This document shows positions 19,964 through 27,412 of a stretch of DNA of 64,000 nucleotides, one piece after another; position 1 is the first letter of the stretch; the number at the start of each line of letters is the position of its first letter. A model generated the notes under the pieces. The model was not told where the DNA came from and made no database searches. It saw only the letters and a list, made by a program, of their open reading frames with translations. Source of the DNA: Roseiarcus sp963737365 (GTDB lineage Bacteria > Pseudomonadota > Alphaproteobacteria > Rhizobiales > Beijerinckiaceae); contig CAVTSD010000001.1 in NCBI GenBank assembly GCA_963737365.1, positions 1,240,001 to 1,304,000 on the forward strand. Reading direction: 5' to 3'. A program made the translations under genes and the position numbers.

Positions 19964-20287
19964 ATGCTGACCCGAGACGAAGACGTCCTCGCCGCCGCGG
20001 AATCGTGGCGAGAAGCCGGACGCGACGTGGCGATTGCGACGGTCGTCGAGACCTGGGGCTCGGCTCCCCGCCCGATCGGCTCGCATCTGGTGATCGACGG
20101 AGAGGGGAATTTCCTCGGTTCCGTATCCGGCGGCTGCGTCGAGGGCGCGGTTGTGGAAGAGGCGGCGGACGTGATCGCGAACGGCGCCCCGCGGATGCTC
20201 GAGTTCGGCGTCGACGACGAAACCGCCTGGCGGGTCGGCCTCTCCTGTGGCGGCCGCATCAAGGTCTATGTCGAGAAGCTCGCCTGA
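19964..20287 (+). CDS. XdhC/CoxI-family protein, N-terminal-domain type (CoxF-like)
   Basis: A 107-residue protein starting MLTRDEDVLAAAESWREAG. ATVVETWGSAPRPIGSHLVI and GSVSGGCVEGAVVEEA are the signatures of the XdhC N-terminal domain, which binds molybdenum cofactor and delivers it, often after sulfuration, to xanthine-oxidase-family enzymes. In many bacteria this domain is fused to the Rossmann-like C-terminal domain; here that domain is the next gene, overlapping as TGATG. AGGAGA lies 7 bases before the ATG at 19964. Confidence 0.88.
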   Translation: MLTRDEDVLAAAESWREAGRDVAIATVVETWGSAPRPIGSHLVIDGEGNFLGSVSGGCVEGAVVEEAADVIANGAPRMLEFGVDDETAWRVGLSCGGRIKVYVEKLA

Positions 20288-20992
20288 TGCGTCTCGACAT
20301 CCTCAAGGCGATGAATGCAGCCCGAAGCGAACGGCGCGCGGGCGCGATCGTCACCCGTCTCTCCGACGGCGATCAGCGCTTCGTCGGCGCCGAAGCCGTC
20401 GAAGCTGATCCGCTCGCGGCGGAATTGGAAGCGGCGCTGCGCATGGGCAAAAGCGCGACGGTCGCGCATCAGGGCGAGGACTATTTTCTGACCGTTCAAG
20501 CGCCGGCGCCTCGCCTCACCCTCATTGGCGCTGTGCATATCTCGCAAGCTTTGGCGCCGATCGCGCGGATCGCTGGGCTCGACGTGTCGATCATCGATCC
20601 GCGAACTGCGTTCGCCACGCCGGACCGCTTCCCCGACACGCCCGTTGTCGCCAAATGGCCGGACGAAGCTTTGGCTGAGGCGCCGCTCGATCGCTACACC
20701 GCCATCTGCCTTTTGACCCATGACCCGAAGATCGACGACCCGGCGCTCATGGTCGCGCTCAAGGCCGATTGTTTCTACATCGGCGCGCTCGGGATCGCGA
20801 AAGACGCACGCCAGGCGAATCGAACGCATGCGCGCTCACGGGTTCGACGAAGCGGCGCTGTCGCGCATCCATGCGCCGATCGGCCTCGACATCGGGGCCG
20901 TGAGCCCGGCGGAAATCGCGGTCTCGATCATCGGAGAGATCGTCGCTTCGCTGCGCAAGAAGCCATTGCGCGCTGAAAGCGCGGCGGCATGA
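20287..20992 (+). pseudogene. XdhC/CoxI-family C-terminal-domain protein, interrupted by a one-base frameshift
   Basis: The reading starts MRLDILKAMNAARSERRAG. LTLIGAVHISQALAPIARIA and ICLLTHDPKIDDPALMVAL are typical of the XdhC Rossmann domain. At FYIGALG (GGG at 20791-20793) the frame is lost. Dropping one G restores SRKTHARRIERMRAHG and then RIHAPIGLDIGAVSPAEIAV, the conserved end of the family, to a stop at 20992. That stop overlaps the next gene's ATG, as elsewhere in this operon. So it was, or is, one gene. A sequencing error, recent mutation or frameshifting would all fit. Cofactor insertion into the hydroxylase would be at risk if the lesion is real. Confidence 0.85.
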
Positions 20993-21990
20993 AATTTGGC
21001 CCAACGCCACTCGATGAGGCCGAAGGGGCCGTGCTCGCCCATGCGGTGCGGGTTGATGGCGTCGCCTACAAAAAGGGCGATCTCCTCACCCACGAGCGGC
21101 GGTTGGCGCTCGCGTCGGCAGGCCTCAAGTGTGTCATTGCCGCGAGGCTTGAGCCCGGCGACGTCGGCGAAAATGAAGCCGCGCTCACGCTAGCCAGCCG
21201 TCTTGCTGGCGCGCATGTGCGCTGCTCGCCGCCGTTCACGGGACGGGTCAATCTGTTCGCCGAGCGCCCGGGGCTTGCGATTATCGAGCCCGAGCCCATC
21301 GACCGGGTCAATGCGGTCGACGAGGCGATCACCGTCGCGACCTTGGCCCGCTATCGAGCGGTTGCCGAAGGCGACATGGTCGCGACGATCAAGATTATTC
21401 CGTTCGCAACCCAAGCGCCGATGCTCGAGACGGCGCTCGCGGCAGCCCCTGCGGGCGCGATTGCCGTTCAGCCCTTCAAGCCGATGCGGATCGGGGTGGT
21501 CTCAACGACGCTTCCCGGCCTCAAGCCTTCGGTGATCGCAAAGACCTTGCGCGTGCTCGAGGCGCGCCTCAAGCCCACAGGAGCCCGCATCGTCGCCCAA
21601 GAGATCGTCCCGCATGAGGTTGGGCCGCTTGCAAAAGCGCTCGGGAGGCTGATTGACGGCAGCGATGCGCTGATCGCCTTCGGCGCTTCCGCGATCACCG
21701 ATCGCCGCGACGTCATCCCAGCCGCTATCGAGGCGATCGGAGGCCGGATCGAACGGTTCGGCATGCCAGTCGATCCCGGCAATCTGCTGCTGCTTGCCGA
21801 ACGCCACGGGATTCCGATCATCGGGGCGCCTGGCTGCGCCCGGTCGCCAAAAGAGAACGGCTTCGACTGGGTCTTGCAGCGCGTGCTGGCGGGCGTTCCC
21901 GTGCGCAACGCGGACATCCGCGCGATGGGCGTCGGCGGCTTGCTCATGGAGATCGGTTCGCGTCCCCAGCCGCGCGCGCCCGGTGACTAG
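20989..21990 (+). CDS. Molybdopterin-binding protein (MoeA/CinA-like domain)
   Basis: A 333-residue protein. MKFGPTPLDEAEGAVLAHAV and KKGDLLTHERRLALASAGL form a MoeA-like start. The second half holds a molybdopterin-binding-like domain: RIGVVSTTLPGLKPSVIAKT, ALIAFGASAITDRRDVIPAA and GAPGCARSPKENGFDWVLQR. From memory, many Hyphomicrobiales carry this domain fused to a MobA/MocA-like nucleotidyltransferase; here that part is the next, 8-base-overlapping gene. It probably handles molybdenum cofactor for the hydroxylase encoded upstream. Confidence 0.8.
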   Translation: MKFGPTPLDEAEGAVLAHAVRVDGVAYKKGDLLTHERRLALASAGLKCVIAARLEPGDVGENEAALTLASRLAGAHVRCSPPFTGRVNLFAERPGLAIIEPEPIDRVNAVDEAITVATLARYRAVAEGDMVATIKIIPFATQAPMLETALAAAPAGAIAVQPFKPMRIGVVSTTLPGLKPSVIAKTLRVLEARLKPTGARIVAQEIVPHEVGPLAKALGRLIDGSDALIAFGASAITDRRDVIPAAIEAIGGRIERFGMPVDPGNLLLLAERHGIPIIGAPGCARSPKENGFDWVLQRVLAGVPVRNADIRAMGVGGLLMEIGSRPQPRAPGD

Positions 21991-22618
21991 GGTCGGCGCC
22001 ATCGTGCTCGCCGCGGGCCAGTCGTCGCGCTTTCGCGCCGCGGGCGGCTTAGACCCGACGAAGCTGGTGGCGGAACTCGACGGCAAGCCGATCGTACGAC
22101 GGGTCGCGGAGGCGGCGCTGGCGGCTAGGCCGCGTCCGGTCGTCGTGGTCACCGGCTATGCGCGGGACGCCGTCGAGGGCGCGGTCGCGGACCTCGACGT
22201 TGGCGTCGCCTTCAATCCGAAATTCGCGAGCGGCCTCGCCTCCTCGCTGAGCGTCGGTCTTGCCGCCCTGCCGCCCGACATTGTCGGGGCGATCGTGCTT
22301 TTAGGCGACATGCCGTGGATCGAACCTCGGCTCATCGACGCCCTCGTCGACGCCTTCCTGGCGCGCGGGGGGGCCTTCGCAGCCGTCCCCACACGCGAAG
22401 GCCGGCGCGGCAATCCCGTGCTTCTGGGTCGAGCGCTGTTCGAGCCGGCGATGCGCCTCGCAGGCGACGAGGGCGCGCGCAGGCTGATCGGCGCGCTCAG
22501 CGCGAGCGAACTGGTCGAAGTCGAGGCCTCCGACATGGGCGTGACGTTCGACGTCGACACGGCCGACGACTTAGCGGCCGCCCGGCGTTTCGTGGGCGGG
22601 AAAGATTTCCGCTACTAG
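21983..22618 (+). CDS. MobA/MocA-like molybdenum cofactor nucleotidyltransferase
   Basis: About 211 residues from a GTG at 21983 inside the previous gene's last codons. VGAIVLAAGQSSRFRAAGG is the nucleotide-binding signature of the MobA-like family, followed by TKLVAELDGKPIVRRVAEAA and AIVLLGDMPWIEPRLIDALV. PTREGRRGNPVLLGRALF and FDVDTADDLAAARRF are typical of MocA/CoxI-cluster members. These attach CMP or GMP to molybdopterin; xanthine-oxidase-family enzymes normally use the CMP form, which suggests MocA-like activity. It is the last gene of the Mo operon. The start is uncertain, as a fused ancestor is possible. Confidence 0.82.
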   Translation: MTRVGAIVLAAGQSSRFRAAGGLDPTKLVAELDGKPIVRRVAEAALAARPRPVVVVTGYARDAVEGAVADLDVGVAFNPKFASGLASSLSVGLAALPPDIVGAIVLLGDMPWIEPRLIDALVDAFLARGGAFAAVPTREGRRGNPVLLGRALFEPAMRLAGDEGARRLIGALSASELVEVEASDMGVTFDVDTADDLAAARRFVGGKDFRY

Positions 22619-22946
22619 GGTATTTACGAAAAGCAGAATTTGTGCTATCGTTTCTTGTTGGTTTGAAAATCGCAGCCTCGGCGGCCCACGATTGGAAAAT
22701 GAGTTTCGGTATGCATTTTAGGAATGACTTGCGAAGCTAATGAGAATTGCCGATTTTTTTTACTCCAAACGCGTGTAACCTCTTGAAAAGTCTCAATCCG
22801 AAAAAATAAACGCTAGTAAATGCAAGCTATTTTACTAACGTTTAGGCGCGTTTAAGCTCGTTTATTGCCTTTTACTGCATTCGATTGCATGCAAAAATTG
22901 CAGCCTTAGATCGCCGCCTGAAACCGCTACGACCCCACCGCCGATG
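22619..22946. other. AT-rich gene-free spacer between the Mo operon and radC
   Basis: No gene is seen. The stretch is clearly more AT-rich than its surroundings, with runs such as GATTTTTTTTACTCC and CCGAAAAAATAAACG. It carries a hairpin, phased CGTTTA repeats and several TTTACT copies (see the repeat entry). It separates the plus-strand operon from the 3' end of radC. It could hold a terminator, an old integration junction or a protein-binding region; no att core or integrase is visible. Confidence 0.6.
22807..22864. repeat. Imperfect hairpin plus three 10-base-phased CGTTTA repeats
   Basis: TAAACGCTAGTAAA (22807-22820) pairs with TTTACTAACGTTTA (22831-22844) at 13 of 14 positions around a 10-base loop. 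CGTTTA then recurs at 22839, 22849 and 22859, exactly one helical turn apart. Phased repeats of this kind act as iterons or arm-type binding sites elsewhere; the role here is unknown. Confidence 0.65.
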
Positions 22947-23768
22947 TCAGATCAGCCTCATGCCCTTGAGAGAGGCATGCCCATTACGCCCGACGATGAT
23001 GTGGTCATGCACGGCGACGCCCAAGGCTTTGGCGATTGCGATGATGTCCAAGGTCATCTTGATGTCCTGCGTCGAAGGCGTCGGATCGCCGGAGGGATGG
23101 TTGTGAACAAGCACGATCGCCGTCGCCGACAGTTCCAGTGCGCGGCGCATGACCTCGCGCGGATAGACCGGGGTGTGATCGACAGTGCCGGAGCCCTGGA
23201 CCTCGTCGGCGATCAGGCCGTTCTTCTTGTCGAGAAACAGGACCCGGAAGCTTTCCCGGCCCTCGAACGCCATCGAGGTGCGACAATAGTCGATCACCTC
23301 GCTCCATGAGCCCAGCGGCAGCCGCTTCTTGACCGCGCCTTTGGCGAAGCGTTGCGCGGCCGCTTCGACGATCTTGAACTCCGAGATCGCGCCGGCGCTC
23401 ATGCCCTCGATTTCAGCGAGCCTTCCCGGATCGGCCGCAATGACCTCGCCGAACGAGCCGAAGCGGGCGATCAGGTTCTTGGCGATCGGCTTCACGTCGC
23501 GTCGCGGAATCGCGCGAAAAAGAATGAGTTCAAGGAGCTCGTAGTCGGCGAGCGCGCCCGGGCCCGCCTCCCGAAGGCGGGAGCGCAACCGCTCGCGATG
23601 CCCGTAATAATGGGGCGTCTCACTCTCGCCCCCGTCGGGAACCGCCAGATCGGGGGACGAATGGGGCTGGGCTCCAAGCAGCGCCGACGCGCCCGCCTCA
23701 TGCAGCTGAGCGCGCCGCTCGCGGGGCCGATCGGGAACCTTGCCGCCGCGGCCGGCCCCCGAGGTCAT
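22947..23768 (-). CDS. radC: RadC-family JAB/MPN-domain protein
   Basis: A 273-residue protein. LADYELLELILFRAIPRRDV and GSFGEVIAADPGRLAEIEG form the helix-hairpin-helix-like N-terminal part. The C-terminal JAMM domain has the metal motif VLVHNHPSGDPTPSTQD near residue 220. RadC was named for DNA repair, but the role is doubtful; members are frequent on genomic islands. The first ~50 residues are poorly conserved and Pro/Gly-rich, so a start further in, near HYYGHRERLRSRL, is possible. Its ATG overlaps the stop of map upstream. Confidence 0.9.
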   Translation of the reverse strand: MTSGAGRGGKVPDRPRERRAQLHEAGASALLGAQPHSSPDLAVPDGGESETPHYYGHRERLRSRLREAGPGALADYELLELILFRAIPRRDVKPIAKNLIARFGSFGEVIAADPGRLAEIEGMSAGAISEFKIVEAAAQRFAKGAVKKRLPLGSWSEVIDYCRTSMAFEGRESFRVLFLDKKNGLIADEVQGSGTVDHTPVYPREVMRRALELSATAIVLVHNHPSGDPTPSTQDIKMTLDIIAIAKALGVAVHDHIIVGRNGHASLKGMRLI

Positions 23769-24637
23769 CGGATTGGCGCGCGATCGGCTCCGGTGGGCGA
23801 GAGGGTGAAAATCTCGTACCCCGTCTCGGTCACGCCGACCGTATGCTCGAACTGCGCCGACAGCGAACGGTCCCGCGTCACCGCCGTCCAGCCGTCAGAG
23901 AGGATTTTCACCCCGTAACCGCCGAGATTGATCATCGGCTCGACGGTGAAGAACATGCCCGGGCGAAGCGGGACGCCTTCCCCCTTTCGACCGACATGCA
24001 GGATGTTCGGCTCGTCGTGGAAAAGCCTGCCGAGGCCATGGCCGCAAAAGTCGCGCACGACCGAGCAGCGTTCGCCCTCGGCGTAGGTCTGAATGGCGTA
24101 ACCAATGTCGCCGGTCGTCCCGCCAGGCTTGATCGCTTCAATGCCGCGGATCATCAACTCGTAGGTGACGTCGATCAGGCGCTGCGCCCGCCGGGAGGCC
24201 TCCCCCGCGACGAACATGCGGCTCGCATCGCCATGCCAGCCGTCCACGATCAGGGTCACGTCGATATTGAGGATGTCGCCGTCGCGCAGCGGTTTCTCGT
24301 CGGGTATGCCATGGCACACGACGTGGTTGATCGAGATGCACCCCGACTTGCGATAGCCCCGGTAGTTCAAGGGCGCAGGATAGGCGTCGTGGTCGCGAGC
24401 AAACTCGAAGATGAACCGGTCGAGGCTTGCGGTCGTGACCCCTGGTTTGACGAGCGGACCGATCAGGTCGAGCGCTTCGGCGGTCAGCGCGCCGGCCTTG
24501 CGCATCGCGGCGAAGTCTTCGGGCCCATGCAGGCGGATCTGGCCGCTGCGGCGCCCAACCTTCTCGTTTGCGAGCACAAATGTCGTCGACGTCGCCACCA
24601 GCGTTCCCTTGGCCCATGCTTCAGAACTCTCACACAT
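23765..24637 (-). CDS. map: Type I methionine aminopeptidase
   Basis: About 290 residues. RLHGPEDFAAMRKAGALTAE opens the catalytic domain. The metal ligands lie in ILNIDVTLIVDGWHGDASRM (two Asp), CGHGLGRLFHDEPN (His), FFTVEPMINLG (Glu) and SAQFEHTVGVTE (Glu). It removes the initiator methionine from nascent proteins in the cytoplasm. The frame remains open to an ATG at 24670; 24637 is used as it removes unlike residues, but its SD is weak, and a start near TLVATSTTFVLANE is also possible. It is followed by radC with a 4-base overlap. Confidence 0.93.
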   Translation of the reverse strand: MCESSEAWAKGTLVATSTTFVLANEKVGRRSGQIRLHGPEDFAAMRKAGALTAEALDLIGPLVKPGVTTASLDRFIFEFARDHDAYPAPLNYRGYRKSGCISINHVVCHGIPDEKPLRDGDILNIDVTLIVDGWHGDASRMFVAGEASRRAQRLIDVTYELMIRGIEAIKPGGTTGDIGYAIQTYAEGERCSVVRDFCGHGLGRLFHDEPNILHVGRKGEGVPLRPGMFFTVEPMINLGGYGVKILSDGWTAVTRDRSLSAQFEHTVGVTETGYEIFTLSPTGADRAPIR

Positions 24638-24778
24638 ATGCCCTGCTTCGCGCCCAAGACAAGTCACCAATTTGGCATTGGAGAGGTCCGCCGGACTTGC
24701 GGACTATTCCGGCGTTCATGCTAGCGTCGAGCTAGGCTCCCGGCGGATTCCGGCGGGCGAGGGCAGGGCGACTTGGCG

Positions 24779-25531
24779 ATGAGCGAACCAACGACAGTAA
24801 CCGCGGCCGTCCTGGTGATCGGCGACGAGATCCTCTCGGGGCGCACGAAGGACCGGAACCTGGGCTATATCGCCGAATATCTTTCGAAAATCGGGGTCGA
24901 CGTTCGGGAAGCGCGGGTGGTCCCTGATGTTGAGGGCGAGATCGTCGCGGCGCTCAACGCGCTCAGGGAGCGCTACGATTATGTGGTCACCACCGGAGGC
25001 ATAGGTCCGACCCACGACGACATCACTGCCGACTCGGTCGGCCGCGCTTTTGGCGTGCCGGTCAGCGAGGATCCGAGGGCGATCGCCATCATGCTTGAGC
25101 GCTACGCGCCCAGCGACCTCACGCCCGCGCGCCGCCGAATGGCGCGCATTCCCGAGGGGGCCGACCTCATCGAAAATCCGATTTCCCGAGCGCCTGGCTT
25201 TCGCATTGGCAATGTCTACGTGCTCGCCGGCGTGCCGGCGGTCATGCAGGCTATGCTCGATTTCGCCGTTAAAACCATGAAGACCGGCGCGGTGATGCTG
25301 GTCGAAACGATCACCGCAGGGAGCCTTCCGGAGGGGCTGTACGGCGAGGCTTTGAGCGCCATCGCCGCCGCCCACCCGAATGCGTCGATTGGCTCCTATC
25401 CGTCGTTCAAGGACGGGCGCTTCAACAACCAGATCGTGGTGCGAGCCAAGGACGAAAAGGTCGCGGCTGAGGCGCGGCGCGCCGTCGAGGCGATGGTCGC
25501 CGCCCTCTCAAGCAAGGCCGCCACGCCTTGA
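24779..25531 (+). CDS. CinA-like molybdopterin-binding domain protein
   Basis: A 250-residue protein equivalent to the N-terminal (COG1058-type) domain of CinA without the C-terminal amidase. AVLVIGDEILSGRTKDRNLG and VVTTGGIGPTHDDITADSVG are the diagnostic motifs. CinA-N proteins have ADP-ribose pyrophosphatase activity in some bacteria; stand-alone members are common in alphaproteobacteria with no settled role. ATG 24779 (AGGG ten bases upstream) is chosen over the TTG at 24773. It is divergent from map. Confidence 0.9.
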   Translation: MSEPTTVTAAVLVIGDEILSGRTKDRNLGYIAEYLSKIGVDVREARVVPDVEGEIVAALNALRERYDYVVTTGGIGPTHDDITADSVGRAFGVPVSEDPRAIAIMLERYAPSDLTPARRRMARIPEGADLIENPISRAPGFRIGNVYVLAGVPAVMQAMLDFAVKTMKTGAVMLVETITAGSLPEGLYGEALSAIAAAHPNASIGSYPSFKDGRFNNQIVVRAKDEKVAAEARRAVEAMVAALSSKAATP

Positions 25532-25642
25532 GACGCCTAGGTTGCGGGCGAACGAAAAAGTGTTGATTTGGCCACTCGGCTCCTCGCGCGTCGTCAGCTC
25601 CATTGCTATGGAAAGGGCGTTCTTTAGCCCCAGGAGCCGTCG

Positions 25643-26143
25643 GTGAACCCTCCCCGCGACAAGGCCTTTCCGGTTTCGTGGGACCAGTTCCACCGGGACG
25701 CGCGAGCGTTGGCCTGGCGCCTCGCCTCGTCCGGGCCGTTCAACGCCATCGTCGCCATCACCCGCGGCGGCCTGGTTCCCGCGGCGATCGTCGCCCGGGA
25801 ACTCGAGGTCCGCGTCATCGAAACGGTGAGCATCGCCTCCTATCACGATTACAAGACACAAGGCGGCCTCAAGGTCCTCAAGACAATCGCACCCGAGGTT
25901 TCCAATCTCAATGACGGGGCGAAAATCCTCATCGTCGACGACCTGGTCGACACTGGCGCGACCGCCAAGCTTGTGCGCGAAATGCTGCCCAAAGCGCATT
26001 TCGCCACCGTCTACGCCAAACCCTTGGGCCGTCCCCTGGTCGATACCTTCGTCACCGAAGTGTCCCAGGACACCTGGATCTACTTCCCCTGGGATATGGG
26101 TCTCGCCTTTCAGCCGCCGATCGCCAACGACAAAGGCGGCTAA
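25643..26143 (+). CDS. gpt: Xanthine (hypoxanthine/guanine) phosphoribosyltransferase
   Basis: A 166-residue enzyme. VSWDQFHRDARALAWRL and FNAIVAITRGGLVPAAIVAR match Gpt. The PRPP-binding loop is ILIVDDLVDTGATAKLV, and TWIYFPWDMGLAF, the C-terminal purine-binding segment, is typical of XGPRT. It salvages xanthine and guanine to nucleotides using PRPP. The start is a GTG at 25643, with AGGAG six bases upstream; no ATG fits. Purine salvage has no evident link to its neighbours. Confidence 0.92.
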   Translation: MNPPRDKAFPVSWDQFHRDARALAWRLASSGPFNAIVAITRGGLVPAAIVARELEVRVIETVSIASYHDYKTQGGLKVLKTIAPEVSNLNDGAKILIVDDLVDTGATAKLVREMLPKAHFATVYAKPLGRPLVDTFVTEVSQDTWIYFPWDMGLAFQPPIANDKGG

Positions 26144-26184
26144 GGTTCATTTTCGCGGCAAAATGTGAAAGAAGCGCGCGTCAT

Positions 26185-26271
26185 GCGGACGTGGCGAAAC
26201 CGGTAGACGCAAGGGACTTAAAATCCCTCGGCCGCAAGGCTGTGCGGGTTCGACCCCCGCCGTCCGCACCA
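26185..26271 (+). tRNA. tRNA-Leu (anticodon UAA)
   Basis: 87 bases with encoded CCA. The acceptor arms GCGGACG and CGTCCGC pair perfectly. The anticodon stem AGGGA/TCCCT encloses the loop CTTAAAA with anticodon TAA at 26219-26221. The long variable arm and GGTTCGACCCC T-arm are those of a class II leucine tRNA. No second copy of its 3' end was noticed downstream, so there is no sign of an integrated island at this tRNA. Confidence 0.97.
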
Positions 26272-26315
26272 AGCGAACTTCTGAAACAAGCGGGGGCTTT
26301 GCTGTCGCAGATAGC

Positions 26316-27341
26316 GTGCAGCGAGGGCTTGCAGGTTCGCTTCTCAATAAGGCGACATCCAAATTGACGAATTCGCGTGCGGGCTTCACGGCGACATCAT
26401 CCCGGCCTCTTCGCGTGCTGCTTGCCGGCTTGGGCGCCATCGGCAAAGAGCATCTCACCCAACTCATTGAACAGTCCGACGTAGAGGTGGTCGGGGTCGC
26501 AGATAGAAACCTTGCCGCCTTCGAGTCGATTCCCGCTAGCCTAGGCGCCGCGGAACGCCTGACCGACGCCCTGCGGCTGATTGACACGGTCGAGGCTGAC
26601 GCCATCATCGTCGCCGCCCCGGCCGCCTCGCATGTCGAGATCAGTGCGCGGGCGCTCAGCCGAGACCTCTGTGTGTTGCTGGAGAAGCCCATTGCGCCGT
26701 CAGCGAGCGCCGCCGTCCCACTCCTTGAGGCTGCGCGTAAGTCTGCGGGCTTCCTGATGCCCGGCCACGTGCTGCGGTTTTCGCAGGCCCACGTCCAGAT
26801 GGTTGACATCATACGCTCGCGGCGGATCGGCGAGGTCATCTATGTGAACTCGCGTCGCTACCGTGACGATACCCATGCCGTCCGCTACCCCGGCGACGAC
26901 CCCGTGTTGACAACTCTTATTCACGACATCGACATTGCGCAATGGGTCACGGATTCAGACTTTCATTCGGTGGCCGCCCGCCGCTCCGAAGGCGTCGTCA
27001 ATCGATCGATGACGGCGGTCTTGGCAACCACTACGACTGGAGTCATCTGCGACTTGCGCACGGCCTGGACATTCACTGATGGGGAATTGCCGCCTGACCG
27101 CGTCGAAGTGGTCGGAGATCGAGGCAGCGTCGAGCTCGTTGTTGGCGCAGGCCTAGACGTCTATGCCGAGGGCCGGCGCACGAGCTATCCCGAGACCGGG
27201 ACAGACGATCCTTTGCGGAACGAACAGGATCATTTTTTGGCCTGCGTGCGCGACCGTTCGCAGGCGCCCAGGCTCGCTTTGTCGGAAGCTATGGTCGGTT
27301 TGACGCTAGCCGACGCGGCGCTCGCATCTCTGCGGCGTTGA
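26316..27341 (+). CDS. Gfo/Idh/MocA-family NAD(P)-dependent oxidoreductase
   Basis: About 341 residues from a GTG at 26316. LRVLLAGLGAIGKEHLTQL is the Rossmann GxGxxG motif, and VLLEKPIAPSASAAVPLLEA carries the family EKP motif. GHVLRFSQAHVQMVDII and NSRRYRDD with LIHDIDIAQWVTDSD match the C-terminal dehydrogenase domain. The substrate is probably a sugar, inositol or amino-acid derivative, not deducible. The first ~30 residues are unlike the family, so a later TTG start near 26364 is possible. It begins 45 bases after the tRNA gene and faces the hydrolase gene convergently. Confidence 0.85.
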   Translation: MQRGLAGSLLNKATSKLTNSRAGFTATSSRPLRVLLAGLGAIGKEHLTQLIEQSDVEVVGVADRNLAAFESIPASLGAAERLTDALRLIDTVEADAIIVAAPAASHVEISARALSRDLCVLLEKPIAPSASAAVPLLEAARKSAGFLMPGHVLRFSQAHVQMVDIIRSRRIGEVIYVNSRRYRDDTHAVRYPGDDPVLTTLIHDIDIAQWVTDSDFHSVAARRSEGVVNRSMTAVLATTTTGVICDLRTAWTFTDGELPPDRVEVVGDRGSVELVVGAGLDVYAEGRRTSYPETGTDDPLRNEQDHFLACVRDRSQAPRLALSEAMVGLTLADAALASLRR

Positions 27342-27412
27342 CCCCCATCCCGCACAGGGTTTCAGGCACGATTTTGGCTGGACGGGTCGGCTTTCTATAG
27401 CTCGACTTCGTT

